DNA of 64,000 nucleotides. Origin: Acidimicrobiales bacterium (GTDB lineage: Bacteria > Actinomycetota > Acidimicrobiia > Acidimicrobiales > MedAcidi-G1). Under the pieces are notes generated by a model, which was not told the DNA's origin, searched no databases, and saw only the letters and a program-made list of their open reading frames with translations. Positions 9,801 to 17,551 of this stretch are shown here, in pieces; position 1 is the first letter of the stretch, and each line of letters begins with the position of its first letter. The translations under genes were made by a program, and so were the position numbers. The stretch covers positions 1 to 64,000 of the forward strand of contig JASLKK010000004.1 in the NCBI GenBank assembly GCA_030747595.1, in the 5' to 3' direction.

Positions 9801-11413
9801 ACGAAACCGTCGGAGTTTCCTCCTGAACGGATGGTGGAGTCACCCGCGGACGGGTCGAAGTCCATCCAGTCGGCAAAAAAGCCCGACATGTACACGTCTG
9901 ACCCGCTGGTTGTCAGTCCGTAAGGGAACGTATTCCCGTGGGACGTGAAGTCCTTCTCCCACACCGGGTCGCCGTCAGCGTCGTGTTTCAGGAGGAACGC
10001 CTGATGCTTGGACCCTCCAGCGTCGTAAGCGGTGACGATGTTCGTCCCCGAACTGGAATCCAGGTCGGCTGTCCCCCGGTAGTTGCCGGAGGTGTACACG
10101 TTGCCGGACCCGTCCACGGCAACGGCCCAGCCGGCCGGAGTACCGACCGTGCCGGACCCGCCGATGGCGCGCACCCACTCGGTGAGTCCGGAAGAGTTGA
10201 GTTTGATGGTGTACGGGTCGTAGCTGCTGGAACCGAGGGTGGTGATGCCGGCCCCGGTGTCCCAGTCGCCGTTTGGGCCTGTCTGGATGCCGGTGGCGTA
10301 CACGTAGCCGCCTGCAGCGGCCAGGGCGTAGGCCTTGTCGTGGCTGCTGGAACCGAAGTTCTTCGCCCACTGGAGATCCCCCATCGGACTGAACTGCGAG
10401 ATCCACGAATCGTTGCCGCCGTTGCCGCCGGACGTGCCGCCAATCAGTACCACGCCGGACCCCGGGTTGTAGTCCGACGCCTGGTTGCCCAGGTGCCCGC
10501 CGATGTAGATGTCGTTGTTGTCCCGGTCGACCGCTAGCCCGTGGACTGCGTCGGTGCCGGTTCCACCCCACGTCCTGTTCCACTTCACGGTGCCGGCTGC
10601 ACCGCCAAACTTTGTAAGGAAAGCATCCTGGCCGCCCGCCGACGTCCGATTCGTCGCACTGTTGCGCTTCCAGTCGATATCGGCTGTGTCTTCAAAGACG
10701 CCACCTACGTAGATGCTGCCGTTTGGGCCGTAGTCGACCCCTCTTGCTTCGTCGACCCCTGGGCCGCCGAGGGTCAAGCCGCGCGCGACGCCGTTCGGAG
10801 GCGTCGTGTCGGTATTCGACGTCGTTGTGCTGATCCACGCCACGTAGGCGTCGTAGTCACCGTTAGACGTGATGTTCGGCTGGGAGGGGAAGTTCATGGT
10901 TCCCTTGAACTTCCCAGCAACAGCCAGATAGTTTTCGCTCGGGTGCAGGGCGCAGTCGAGGATCTGGTCGTCTTCGGTCGCGTCCAGCAGCACATGCCAC
11001 AACAGGTTCCCGGACGGGCTGTACTTCGAGACCACAGACGAGCCGCCACCTGTCACCGACAACTGGTTCGACACCGCAGGGTTCGGATCGATGTCTCCCG
11101 TCCCCCGGTAGTTGCCGCACGCGTAAATGTTGCCCTGGGAGTCCACCTGGACCTCTCCAACCGAACCGGAGTAGCTGCTGTCGGAATGGATCGCCACAGC
11201 CCCGCCGTCAGGCGACCATGCGGCCGCCGGAGACGAGGCACCTACGACCGCGCCAGCAGAAGCCAACCCCAGTACGACCAGGCGGAGAGCGCGACGCAAC
11301 GTTATTGGGCCGAACCCCCACGGACCTCTTGAGCGCAGAGGTAGCGCCAAGGTGTTGCCGCCACTTCTGCGGCGGGCTTTCAGGGGGCGTGACGGCTGGT
11401 GTCGTGTGTACAT
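6824..11413 (-). CDS. Exported SBBP-propeller / Calx-beta / FN3 membrane-anchored protein
   Basis: The protein has 1529 residues from the ATG at 11413, preceded by AGGGA at 7 nt; a GTG sits one codon upstream. A signal sequence ends near residue 66 (PAAAW). Residues about 75-555 carry GNIYACGNYRGT-like repeats typical of SBBP beta-propellers. About 565-750 is an unassigned domain. About 754-1100 hold three Calx-beta-like units, 1124-1208 an FN3-like domain, 1214-1304 a long Pro/Thr linker with APPATT hexapeptides, and 1321-1368 acidic DTDGDG loops like thrombospondin type 3 calcium sites. Hydrophobic stretches at about 1381-1428 are followed by RRDKR and a last FN3-like domain (1434-1524). 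The layout suggests a wall-spanning protein anchored near the C-terminus. Its stop overlaps the next start (ATGA). Confidence 0.86.
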   Translation of the reverse strand: MYTRHQPSRPLKARRRSGGNTLALPLRSRGPWGFGPITLRRALRLVVLGLASAGAVVGASSPAAAWSPDGGAVAIHSDSSYSGSVGEVQVDSQGNIYACGNYRGTGDIDPNPAVSNQLSVTGGGSSVVSKYSPSGNLLWHVLLDATEDDQILDCALHPSENYLAVAGKFKGTMNFPSQPNITSNGDYDAYVAWISTTTSNTDTTPPNGVARGLTLGGPGVDEARGVDYGPNGSIYVGGVFEDTADIDWKRNSATNRTSAGGQDAFLTKFGGAAGTVKWNRTWGGTGTDAVHGLAVDRDNNDIYIGGHLGNQASDYNPGSGVVLIGGTSGGNGGNDSWISQFSPMGDLQWAKNFGSSSHDKAYALAAAGGYVYATGIQTGPNGDWDTGAGITTLGSSSYDPYTIKLNSSGLTEWVRAIGGSGTVGTPAGWAVAVDGSGNVYTSGNYRGTADLDSSSGTNIVTAYDAGGSKHQAFLLKHDADGDPVWEKDFTSHGNTFPYGLTTSGSDVYMSGFFADWMDFDPSAGDSTIRSGGNSDGFVAKYTSAGALATGNPAETANPPSGFDVIDGPVDGAELQGFNAEVVLATPLCAGGKWEMDHPHNGTSVRHYVVQDSALAASGLGIGAYIKSNYKFAGSTIPDHNLLWTTSQIDHDGGTSARRGAFKPLGWGGGFDKDVYNAQDPITFQRDGDGSFKWTKTGESAWSASTVDYDGSGSSATGVVPSGWSVYMAFAAKNRNTTRTLTSEQLNISHSSCGSPGFTVTPSAGSTGVSETGTTDTFTVVLTDAPSSNVVISATSNDTGEATVSTASLTFTTGNWNTAQTVTVTGIDDDVDDGDQTSTVTLSVNDSSSDDNFDPLADQTVSVTTTDNDTAGFTLSGTTASVSETGTTDTFTVVLDSEPTGNVVFSLSSADTGEATVSPAALTFTSSNWDTAQTVTVTGIDDSASDGNQTTDVTVTVNDSSTADSTYDALGDQAVAVTTADDDSPGFTVAASGGDTTVTESGGTDTFTVVLNAQPTSDVVLDVSSGDTGEATVSTASLTFTASNWDTAQTVTVTGIDDTDIDGDQTTTLTVTVNDGSSDNAFDSLADQTLSATTDDDEAPPPTTTAPPTTTAPPTTTTTPPLGTVSLSATPSCASATLNWAPGTTSGLQSFTLAAKSPTGGWVTHSTHLPGDRTATIDNMVSGQHSFQILATYTDGTSKASNVGAVTVADCQVIVLPPPTTAPPPTTTTTAPPPPTTTTTTAPPPPTTTTTAPPTTTTTTAPPATTAPPATTAPPATTAPPATTAPPATTAPPAPTTATPTTAAPSPTTAAPTEDQTELALSEGDTDGDGLTDDVEAERGTDPTNPDTDGDGISDGREVADLTDPLDANDPGSDDDGSFLTNPGVLATAAGLVAAAGLGLTGFGSKIAAGLVRFLSGTGFGLFLIGLFRRDKRPGPPIDFSVSTEGLITRLSWVAPTTGGPPDKYVLEGRRDEKWQEELDFDVNNTRVSIPTSETEGAQAWRLRAANEHGMGKPSDEVTALPVEESPENT
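7547..7645. repeat. 18-bp tandem repeat coding APPATT units
   Basis: About five near-perfect copies of an 18-bp unit (GCCGGTGGTGCCGTGGTC on the plus strand) encode Ala-Pro-Pro-Ala-Thr-Thr on the minus strand, in the linker of the membrane-anchored propeller protein. A shorter, less regular repeat continues to about 7760. Such arrays are prone to length change. Confidence 0.85.
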
Positions 11414-12048
11414 CACAGATTCCCTGCTCGCCCGGCTTCTTCGGACCAGACTCGGCGTTGGGCCGCCACCAGGTCGGCCACCTTGCGGAGATCGGCCCTG
11501 AGGGCTTCCTTTGACGTTTCTTCGACGGCCCAGGTGAAGAGGGCTCCGCGGAACAGGGTCAACGACAGCCAGGCAGCATCATCGGCCGAGACGGCGGACC
11601 GCTTTTCCAGCACAGGTAGCACTTCTTCCCATGACAGTGAGGCCGGTGAACCCCTTCGACCCTGTGAGGCTGAGACGAGCAGTACCTGGCGGTTCGGGAT
11701 CGGGTCTGCCAGGGCGATGTCGGCCACCCGGTCCGCATACTTGTAGGGGAAGTCGGAGGCGTCTGCGTCCAGTTCGGTTCCGGCACGCTGGAAGGCGACG
11801 GTCACCTCGTCGGCGATGGCGAAGATGAGGTCGCTCACCGATGGGAAGTACGTGTGGACCGTCTGGCGGGTGGTGCCAGCCGCGTCTGCTACCACTGCGA
11901 AAGTCAGATCAAAGACCGTGTGCTCCCGGAGCACCGCCCGGGCGCCTGCAAGTATGCGACCAACCGTCGCTTCGCGCTCGACTGAAGCGCGTTCACGACG
12001 AGCGGCCCCACGGCCGTCGCTGATGTCGAATCTCTCTGCTCTTGTCAT
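11413..12048 (-). CDS. TetR family transcriptional regulator, head of the surface-protein operon
   Basis: The protein has 211 residues. Residues about 25-75 form a TetR-type helix-turn-helix, with AGTTRQTVHTYFPS as the recognition region; the rest is an unassigned ligand/dimer domain. It is the first gene of a four-gene minus-strand set: its TGA overlaps the ATG of the propeller protein (TGATG), so the two are probably translationally coupled. TetR proteins usually repress their own operon, which makes the three giant exported proteins its likely targets. The ATG at 12048 is preceded by GAGGA with very short spacing. Confidence 0.88.
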   Translation of the reverse strand: MTRAERFDISDGRGAARRERASVEREATVGRILAGARAVLREHTVFDLTFAVVADAAGTTRQTVHTYFPSVSDLIFAIADEVTVAFQRAGTELDADASDFPYKYADRVADIALADPIPNRQVLLVSASQGRRGSPASLSWEEVLPVLEKRSAVSADDAAWLSLTLFRGALFTWAVEETSKEALRADLRKVADLVAAQRRVWSEEAGRAGNL

Positions 12049-12087
12049 TCCTCAAATTCCCGCCGCAGACAATGTCCAACCAGCAGG

Positions 12088-12113
12088 CTGACATTACACA
12101 CGTCATCTGTCAG
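12088..12113. promoter_or_regulatory. Candidate operator/promoter of the TetR surface-protein operon
   Basis: An inverted repeat CTGACA / TGTCAG with a 14-nt spacer lies 40-65 bp upstream of the TetR start. The minus strand contains TAATGT between the arms, which could serve as a -10 box. Position and symmetry fit an autoregulatory TetR site, but the arms are short and the call is tentative. Confidence 0.3.
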
Positions 12114-12233
12114 ACGACAAATGGAATGCCGGAAGTTTCCGTCTGGTGGCAGGTTTCCCGTCCGCTCACCAACACATGGGATGTCGTCGTGACGGCGTCG
12201 GCTGGGGCTTCTTCGGCCGGCTGTCGACGGCGG

Positions 12234-12620
12234 TCAGTCGAGCGTGACGATCACGGCACAGTCCTCGACGGGTTTCCTTCCAAGGAGTCGTCCTAAAGCA
12301 CCGGCCAACGAGATGACGACATACTGGATTCCGTACTTTCGCCGTATGGCGGTGCGAACTTCCCGGTAGGCGACACCGTCGACGACCTCGGCCGTGCCAG
12401 ACACGGCGGTGGATCCGTCAGTGACGGTCCCACCCATGTTGCTGGCCTGAAGCTCGACGGCGGGGTCGTGGCGGAGCCTGCGGACCTTCCATGAACCCGA
12501 CCCCGTCGTGAAGCCCACACGGCTGCCACCGAGTTCGACTACCCAGACAGGGACGTGTCTGGGATGACCGTCCGTGGTCCAGGTGGTGAGGCGTACGTAT
12601 CTCTGGTCGGCGATCGACAT
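12234..12620 (-). CDS. PPOX-class F420-dependent oxidoreductase-like protein
   Basis: This 128-residue protein matches the short split-barrel flavin/F420-binding fold of actinobacterial PPOX-class enzymes (Rv2061-like): an early strand RYVRLTTWTTDG, then HVPVWVV, the central GSWKVRRLRHDPAVEL, and a C-terminal YREVRTAIRRKYG helix. Family members bind deazaflavin F420 or flavin and reduce unknown small substrates in the cytoplasm. The ATG at 12620 is preceded by AAAGGA. It stands alone between the TetR operon and a divergent methyltransferase. Confidence 0.8.
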   Translation of the reverse strand: MSIADQRYVRLTTWTTDGHPRHVPVWVVELGGSRVGFTTGSGSWKVRRLRHDPAVELQASNMGGTVTDGSTAVSGTAEVVDGVAYREVRTAIRRKYGIQYVVISLAGALGRLLGRKPVEDCAVIVTLD

Positions 12621-12761
12621 GGGTCCTTTGGATCTTTCGATCTTGTGCTCTGTGGAGTCTGTCCGATCGCCTGATCCGAACTAAACATCTACTTACGGCT
12701 TGCGCCGCGAAGCCCGTAACTGTCAACAGAATCGGGACAGGAACACGAGCAGGGAGAAGAT

Positions 12762-13778
12762 GTGGATCACAAGCCGACAACCGTGCTCGATCGACTTGGA
12801 GCCCTATGGGGCCTGCTCACAATCAGCGACGATGATTTCAATGCCTACATGCGGTCCTACGACGAGTTGTTCGTCGACTCGCCTGAAAACACCAAGGCAG
12901 ACCATGACAACGGTGTTCCGCTAAAGGGATATCCGCAGGGCAGCAGTGACGAACTCCAGGAGTTGTACAAGGTCATACATCTACTCTGCACCCTCGGCTC
13001 GGTTGAAAAGATGTACATGCCACCTGAGATCGATCCGGAACAATCAGTGCTCCAGAATCAGATCCTGTTCGAGCGGATTGTTGCCGACGATCTCAATTTG
13101 GACCAAGGAGACAAAGTGCTCGACCTGGGGTGTGGCTGTGGCGCCATCGCCGAACACATCGCTGAACTCACCGGCGCGACGCCCTACGGCATCAACCTTG
13201 ACGGATCTCAGATCGAGAAGTCCTGGAAGAACCCGAACCTCTCAAGCGCCAACTTCACCGTTGGCGACTTCAACAAACCACTCGAATTCGATGACGGCGC
13301 GTTTGACGCCGTCTATGCCATCCAGCCGATGACCTACGTCAGCGACCATGAGTTCACCTTCAAGGAAGTGTTTCGCGTCCTGAGACCAGGAGGAATGTTC
13401 GTCATCAATGACGTCGCGGCACTCGACGCCTACGACCGCGAAAACCAACATCAGAAGACTCTGATTCAGCACACCCGCGAACTGTGCGTGTTCGGAGGGT
13501 TCTGGTACCACGAATACTGGGAAGACTCGTACAGGAACGCCGGCTTCAATCTGATCTCCTCCCTAGGGCGGCCTGCGGTGGAGATGATAAAAAAAGAGGT
13601 AGCACTGTTCGACAAGTACGAGGTGGTCTTCAAGTTTCTCGCCAAGGTCCACCTGATTCCGAAGAAGACCAACGCATTGATGAACCGATTGAATGAAAAC
13701 AGCCAGTCCTACATCCAAGCCGAGGAAGAGGAACTGTTGACGCTCAACTGGCACTGCGTTGGACAGAAGCCGGAGTGA
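12762..13778 (+). CDS. SAM-dependent methyltransferase, sterol C-methyltransferase (ERG6/SMT)-like
   Basis: The protein has 338 residues from a GTG preceded by AGGGAGA. A class I Rossmann core starts near residue 120: motif I is VLDLGCGCGAIAEHI, followed by GINLDGSQI, an acidic GDFNKPLEF, and FRVLRPGGMF. The order and spacing of these blocks, with a C-terminal helical region ending in GQKPE, resemble sterol 24-C-methyltransferases, including the Y-A-I-Q block where ERG6 has YAIEA. The N-terminal third lacks the usual YEYGWG substrate motif, so the substrate may differ. Base use is visibly poorer in G+C than in the neighbours, with many AAC, AAG and AAA codons, which hints at transfer. No sterol genes are nearby. 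Confidence 0.75.
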   Translation: MDHKPTTVLDRLGALWGLLTISDDDFNAYMRSYDELFVDSPENTKADHDNGVPLKGYPQGSSDELQELYKVIHLLCTLGSVEKMYMPPEIDPEQSVLQNQILFERIVADDLNLDQGDKVLDLGCGCGAIAEHIAELTGATPYGINLDGSQIEKSWKNPNLSSANFTVGDFNKPLEFDDGAFDAVYAIQPMTYVSDHEFTFKEVFRVLRPGGMFVINDVAALDAYDRENQHQKTLIQHTRELCVFGGFWYHEYWEDSYRNAGFNLISSLGRPAVEMIKKEVALFDKYEVVFKFLAKVHLIPKKTNALMNRLNENSQSYIQAEEEELLTLNWHCVGQKPE

Positions 13779-13873
13779 CTCGAGGCCGTTCTGGCAGGCC
13801 GCGTGCAGGTCGCGAGACGTCGGGAAACGACGCGAACTGTTGATAAATCAGAAAGGCAGACCAGAGGCGAGAC

Positions 13874-14881
13874 GTGCGTAGGCCCCCAACATCGTTGGCC
13901 GTCGCCGTGATCTTGGCCGTTGCCTTCTCCTGCGGCTCTGACCCGTCCGAGTTGGTGCCCCGACCGGCCGCAAGCACCTCGACGACCGTCGCTCCTACGA
14001 CTGCTCCTTCGACGACCGTTGCTTCTACGACTGCTCCTTCGACGACCGTTGCTTCTACGACTGCTCCTTCGACGACCGTTGCTCCTGCGACTGCTCCTTC
14101 GACGACCGTTGCGTCTGGTGCAACGACTGTTGTGCCCGCCGCTGAGATTCCTTCGACCACCCTTGTTGTATTAGAAGCTCCGGCCACCCCGATTGACCTT
14201 GAGGCCAACGAACTGCTCCGGGTTGTCTTGGCCGGAGACTCCATTACCGACCAGGTAGCGCCGTACCTCGAATGGATTCTGAGTGAGGCGGCCACCATCG
14301 AACATCGACACCTGTGGGGAACGGCGCTCTGCGATTGGTTTGCCGACATCCGAGGCGAAATGGGCCTGGAGTACCTCGAGTCGTGGCAGCCGCACCTCTA
14401 TATCGTCGACCACGGCGGGAACGGCATCACGCCGTGCATGGCCGACGCTGCCGGCCTTCCGCTAACCGGTGAGGCTTACACGGCCAAGTATTTGGCCGAC
14501 ACCGAGTACGTACTGGAGTTGGCGTCGCGGACCGGGAGCCGTGTGCTCTTGGTGGACCAACCGGTTAGCCGTGGCGATTACCGATCGGGGACCGGCGAGA
14601 TCTACCGTTCGATGCCCGCCAGACATCCTGGTGGGCTGGTCCGCTTCTTTTCCACCTGGCCGGCGCTGACCCCGGATGGCCAGTTCGTCCAGTCGGCCCC
14701 CTGCGAGGTTTTTGAGCCGGGATGTGTCGATGGTCGAGGCGAACTACGAGAGCCGCCGCCCAATGTCCACCTGGAGGCGCTCGGTGCATGGCGCTACGCA
14801 GTGGCCATTGTGGATGAGTTGGTTGCCGCGGGATGGGTGGATGCCGACTTGGTGGACGTCACTGACCGTGTGATGCCCTGA
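13874..14881 (+). CDS. Exported SGNH/GDSL-type hydrolase-like protein with Ser/Thr linker
   Basis: The protein has 335 residues from a GTG. An N-terminal hydrophobic segment ends at AFSC (Cys20), a weak lipobox, so a lipoprotein is possible. Residues 33-85 are a Thr/Ala/Ser/Pro linker of decapeptide repeats. The catalytic-like domain begins with VLAGDSITD (Ser123), includes a HGGNG block where SGNH enzymes have G-x-N-D, and ends with NVHLEALGAWRYA, the usual place of the catalytic His. SGNH hydrolases remove acyl or acetyl groups from glycans or lipids; an envelope glycan substrate is a guess. The gene stands alone. Confidence 0.72.
   Translation: MRRPPTSLAVAVILAVAFSCGSDPSELVPRPAASTSTTVAPTTAPSTTVASTTAPSTTVASTTAPSTTVAPATAPSTTVASGATTVVPAAEIPSTTLVVLEAPATPIDLEANELLRVVLAGDSITDQVAPYLEWILSEAATIEHRHLWGTALCDWFADIRGEMGLEYLESWQPHLYIVDHGGNGITPCMADAAGLPLTGEAYTAKYLADTEYVLELASRTGSRVLLVDQPVSRGDYRSGTGEIYRSMPARHPGGLVRFFSTWPALTPDGQFVQSAPCEVFEPGCVDGRGELREPPPNVHLEALGAWRYAVAIVDELVAAGWVDADLVDVTDRVMP
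13978..14120 (+). repeat. 30-bp tandem repeat coding a Thr/Ser/Ala/Pro linker
   Basis: Four to five copies of a 30-bp unit built on CGACGACCGTTGCTTCTACG encode the decapeptide STTVASTTAP inside the SGNH-like gene. Copies differ at one or two bases. Confidence 0.85.
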
Positions 14882-14901
14882 AACCGTTGCTTTAACGGTT
14901 T
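14881..14901. terminator. Inverted repeat after the SGNH-like gene, possible terminator
   Basis: AAACCGTT and AACGGTTT form a perfect 8-bp stem with a 5-nt loop that begins at the last base of the stop codon. There is no T-run behind it, so termination is uncertain. Confidence 0.35.
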
Positions 14902-15049
14902 CGCCGTCGAACCAAGGGGCGTGGATGGCGAGGTTGCGTCGAGCAACCTGGTCCGGACCTACGCGGTGGCTCCGTTCTGAATGATGCGTGAAGTCGTCTT
15001 CGTCATTCTGGCTCTGGTCGTCATCGCCGAACTGATGGCGATCTACTAG
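14898..15049 (+). pseudogene. Decayed C-terminal part of a small membrane protein (paralogue of the gene at 50257-50622)
   Basis: One reading frame gives VASSN, thirteen positions that include a TGA at 14978-14980, and then REVVFVILALVVIAELMAIY before a TAG at 15047. The intact membrane protein at 50257-50622 ends with VASSN, exactly thirteen residues, and a 20-residue tail of the form R...V..ALxVxAELxAIY. Of the last 20 positions 11 are identical, with no gap. No start codon or N-terminal half is seen here. This is best read as a degraded paralogue; a free 22-residue membrane peptide starting at 14981 is a less likely alternative. Confidence 0.6.
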
Positions 15050-16188
15050 GAGTCCCACTTCTTGTCGACGGATAACTGTCGAGCGACGACAGCTGAACCT
15101 ATGGCCGCTACAGCGGCCATAAACATGGGGATCCGGTAGGAACCGGTCACTTCGAATAGATGGCCGGCCCCCACGGGCCCGACTAAACCAGCAGTTCCCC
15201 AGGCGGTGAAGACGCGGCCGTAGGCCCGGGAGTAACCGTCCTGACCGAATCTCTGGGCAACAGCGAGAGGGTAGATAGCTATTAGCGCTCCGTAGGTGAA
15301 AGCAATCCCGGCTACGGAGACCATCAGGACGACACCATGAGACACCACGGCAGCGATGACGAGCACAACGGCCGATCCGAGTGGCAGTAGGCGTAGCAGA
15401 CGGTCCGTCGCCGTTCGGTCGGCGACAAGCGCGATCCATAGGCCTCCTGAAGCGCTTGCCAGTCCGGCGGCCACGACAGCGGCGCCACCTGGGCCACCAG
15501 CGTCGTCAACGATGGCAGCGGCATGTCCGAGTGCCATCAGACCGGCAAGCACAGCGAGCAGGTAGGCCGTCCAGAGAGGCGCGAGTATGCGCAGATTCGC
15601 ACTCGAGAGGCGAGCGGGCGATCCATGTACCGGAGAGTCGTTGTTGGTGAGTAGGACAGAGGTGACGATCCCGGTCACAGCTATGGCAACGGCGAGCCAG
15701 CGAAGGCCACTGGTAGCGCCACTTGCAGCGACCTGCTTGTCGAGGACCAGCGCGGTGGATGCGCCACCGAGGGCGTAGGCCGCAGTGACAAGGCCGAGGG
15801 CGAATCCGCGACGGTCCGGGTTCGACTCAGAGGCCCGCTGGAGCGAGAAGGCGTAGCCGAGGCCGTTAAACGCACCGAAGACAACGCCGTACCCAAGGAC
15901 AACGCCAGCCAGGGAGTTGGCTGACGCAGCAAGCAGCAGTCCGATGGCAGCCCCTCCTGAAGCGATCAGGACAACCAGAGGGCCTGGTACTAGCCGGAAC
16001 AACAGGTGGCTGACTAATACAACGACGGTGAGGCTGGCCAGGGCTACGGAGTAGGGGGCACCCGCCTCGCCGCGTCCAACGCCGAGATCGGACTCGAAGG
16101 ACTCGATGAACAGGCTGTACGCGTGGATGCTTCCGAGAACACCGCTCAGGAGCACGCATCCCACAAGCGAGCGGGTCGGCGGTCGCAT
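15046..16188 (-). CDS. MFS transporter, OFA-like
   Basis: The protein has about 380 residues from the ATG at 16188; an upstream TTG at 16221 would add 11 polar residues. It shows about twelve hydrophobic segments with the short loops of the major facilitator superfamily, an early LLSGVLGSIHAYSLF helix as in oxalate/formate-antiporter-like carriers, and a long mid-protein polar loop. Substrate cannot be told; members move monocarboxylates or other small anions across the cytoplasmic membrane. It is convergent with the decayed membrane gene and has no obvious operon partner. Confidence 0.8.
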   Translation of the reverse strand: MRPPTRSLVGCVLLSGVLGSIHAYSLFIESFESDLGVGRGEAGAPYSVALASLTVVVLVSHLLFRLVPGPLVVLIASGGAAIGLLLAASANSLAGVVLGYGVVFGAFNGLGYAFSLQRASESNPDRRGFALGLVTAAYALGGASTALVLDKQVAASGATSGLRWLAVAIAVTGIVTSVLLTNNDSPVHGSPARLSSANLRILAPLWTAYLLAVLAGLMALGHAAAIVDDAGGPGGAAVVAAGLASASGGLWIALVADRTATDRLLRLLPLGSAVVLVIAAVVSHGVVLMVSVAGIAFTYGALIAIYPLAVAQRFGQDGYSRAYGRVFTAWGTAGLVGPVGAGHLFEVTGSYRIPMFMAAVAAIGSAVVARQLSVDKKWDS

Positions 16189-16371
16189 TGCCCGCGACTT
16201 TACGCCGGGTGCCGGTGTCAAATGGCGCTGATGGTGACCTCGGCGCCCATGTGGCTACCGCACCGGCATCGTCATGGGCCATCTGGGGCCCGGCTGACGT
16301 CCGGCTAGACATCTGGTTGGGTTCAGTCCGCGGCATTTCACCTGTCACGCTGCCCCTACCATCGACGACCT

Positions 16372-17523
16372 ATGGGATTTCCCTTCCGGGTAGCCGCTCC
16401 GACAGGCGGCATCGGCTTGCTGCTCGTCGTCGCAGTATCGGCCTGTGGCGGCGGCGGAGGAGGAGCGGCGCCGCCGGCCACGACAGTGGGTGAACTGTTC
16501 GCCGGTTCGGCAACCACCACGACGGTGGGGGGCCTCTCCGTGGCCGGATGGACTCACCGTGACCTGCCGGAGATGCGTACAGCACTGGATGCCTGTGTCG
16601 CCTCGGTCGACGTGCGGGGGGCTTCGACGGACGAGGAGGAGGGGCCCCGGACGGTGACCGTCGAATCGGGCGACAGTCTCGGCAAGATCGCGGCACGCTT
16701 CGATCGGACCGTGGACCAGTTCATGCGGGCCAACGGAATATCGGATCCGAATCGCCTTCAGGTCGGTCAGATCCTGGTTGTCCCGGCCCAGCGACTCGAG
16801 ACCGAGCCCGAATACGACGGCCCAACGGTGCTTCTCGAGCCCGTCTACTGCGAGGTCGATACGGGCGTTCCAGCATTCGGTCCTGACGGCGCCCAGATCG
16901 GCGGCCCCGGCATAATCGAGGTCTTCGCGGACTGGAAACGCCTCGAGGGCCCCGACGAGGCACCCCGCGTGAACGGTCGGATTCGGGGACTCGTCCAGGC
17001 CTCGGTCGGGGGGTTCGCCGAGGACGTGGCCAACGAGGTGGAACGCCACGGCTTTGCCTGCCGTGACGGCTCCCATGGCCGGTGTGCCTGGCTCCAACAT
17101 CGTCAGGAGGTGCTGTTGGCTACCGACGAACTCTTCAGCGTCCGAGACGTCGTACGACGCCTGATGCCGGGTGCATCGGCTGTCGAGGAGGAGATCCGCA
17201 CCGAAACGTTCGACCTGGAAACCGGCCGTCCGATCACCGTGGCTGAGCTCTTCGACCCGATGACCGACTGGGTTGCAGCGGTGTCCGTCGAGGCCATCAG
17301 CCGATTGGCCCGGGAACCGTGGACCGACGAGCGCCGGGTCGTCGGCGCATCATCTGAGTCGGGCAACTTTGAGCGATTCAACCTCACCCACGGGGGGCTG
17401 GTGCTGTCCTTCGCTCCAGGCTCCATTGGTGGCCACGGCAGCAACACCGTGTCGATCACCATCCCATACCGGTCTCTGGACGGCTTCTGGGCTGAGGACG
17501 GCCCGGTTTCCCGCATCGAATAG
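16372..17523 (+). CDS. LysM / DUF3298-like lipoprotein
   Basis: The protein has 383 residues. A signal peptide with lipobox VSAC gives a lipidated Cys, followed by Gly and Thr-rich linker. Residues about 92-138 form a LysM domain (VTVESGDSLGKIAARF, ending in VGQILVVPA), which binds peptidoglycan. The C-terminal half, about 220-380, resembles DUF3298/RsiV-type domains, with ETFDLETGRPITVAELFD and a final VSITIPYRSL strand. It is probably a cell-envelope protein held at the outer membrane face and bound to the wall. A TACCAT box ends 9 nt before the ATG, so the transcript may have almost no leader. Confidence 0.82.
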   Translation: MGFPFRVAAPTGGIGLLLVVAVSACGGGGGGAAPPATTVGELFAGSATTTTVGGLSVAGWTHRDLPEMRTALDACVASVDVRGASTDEEEGPRTVTVESGDSLGKIAARFDRTVDQFMRANGISDPNRLQVGQILVVPAQRLETEPEYDGPTVLLEPVYCEVDTGVPAFGPDGAQIGGPGIIEVFADWKRLEGPDEAPRVNGRIRGLVQASVGGFAEDVANEVERHGFACRDGSHGRCAWLQHRQEVLLATDELFSVRDVVRRLMPGASAVEEEIRTETFDLETGRPITVAELFDPMTDWVAAVSVEAISRLAREPWTDERRVVGASSESGNFERFNLTHGGLVLSFAPGSIGGHGSNTVSITIPYRSLDGFWAEDGPVSRIE

Positions 17524-17551
17524 CCGGAGGTCTACCGCCTAGTTTTCGGTC

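Noticed and set aside
14978..14980. TGA in the membrane-protein remnant as a second selenocysteine codon
   Set aside because: The intact paralogue has Pro there, no redox motif is near, and the N-terminal half is missing, so decay explains it.
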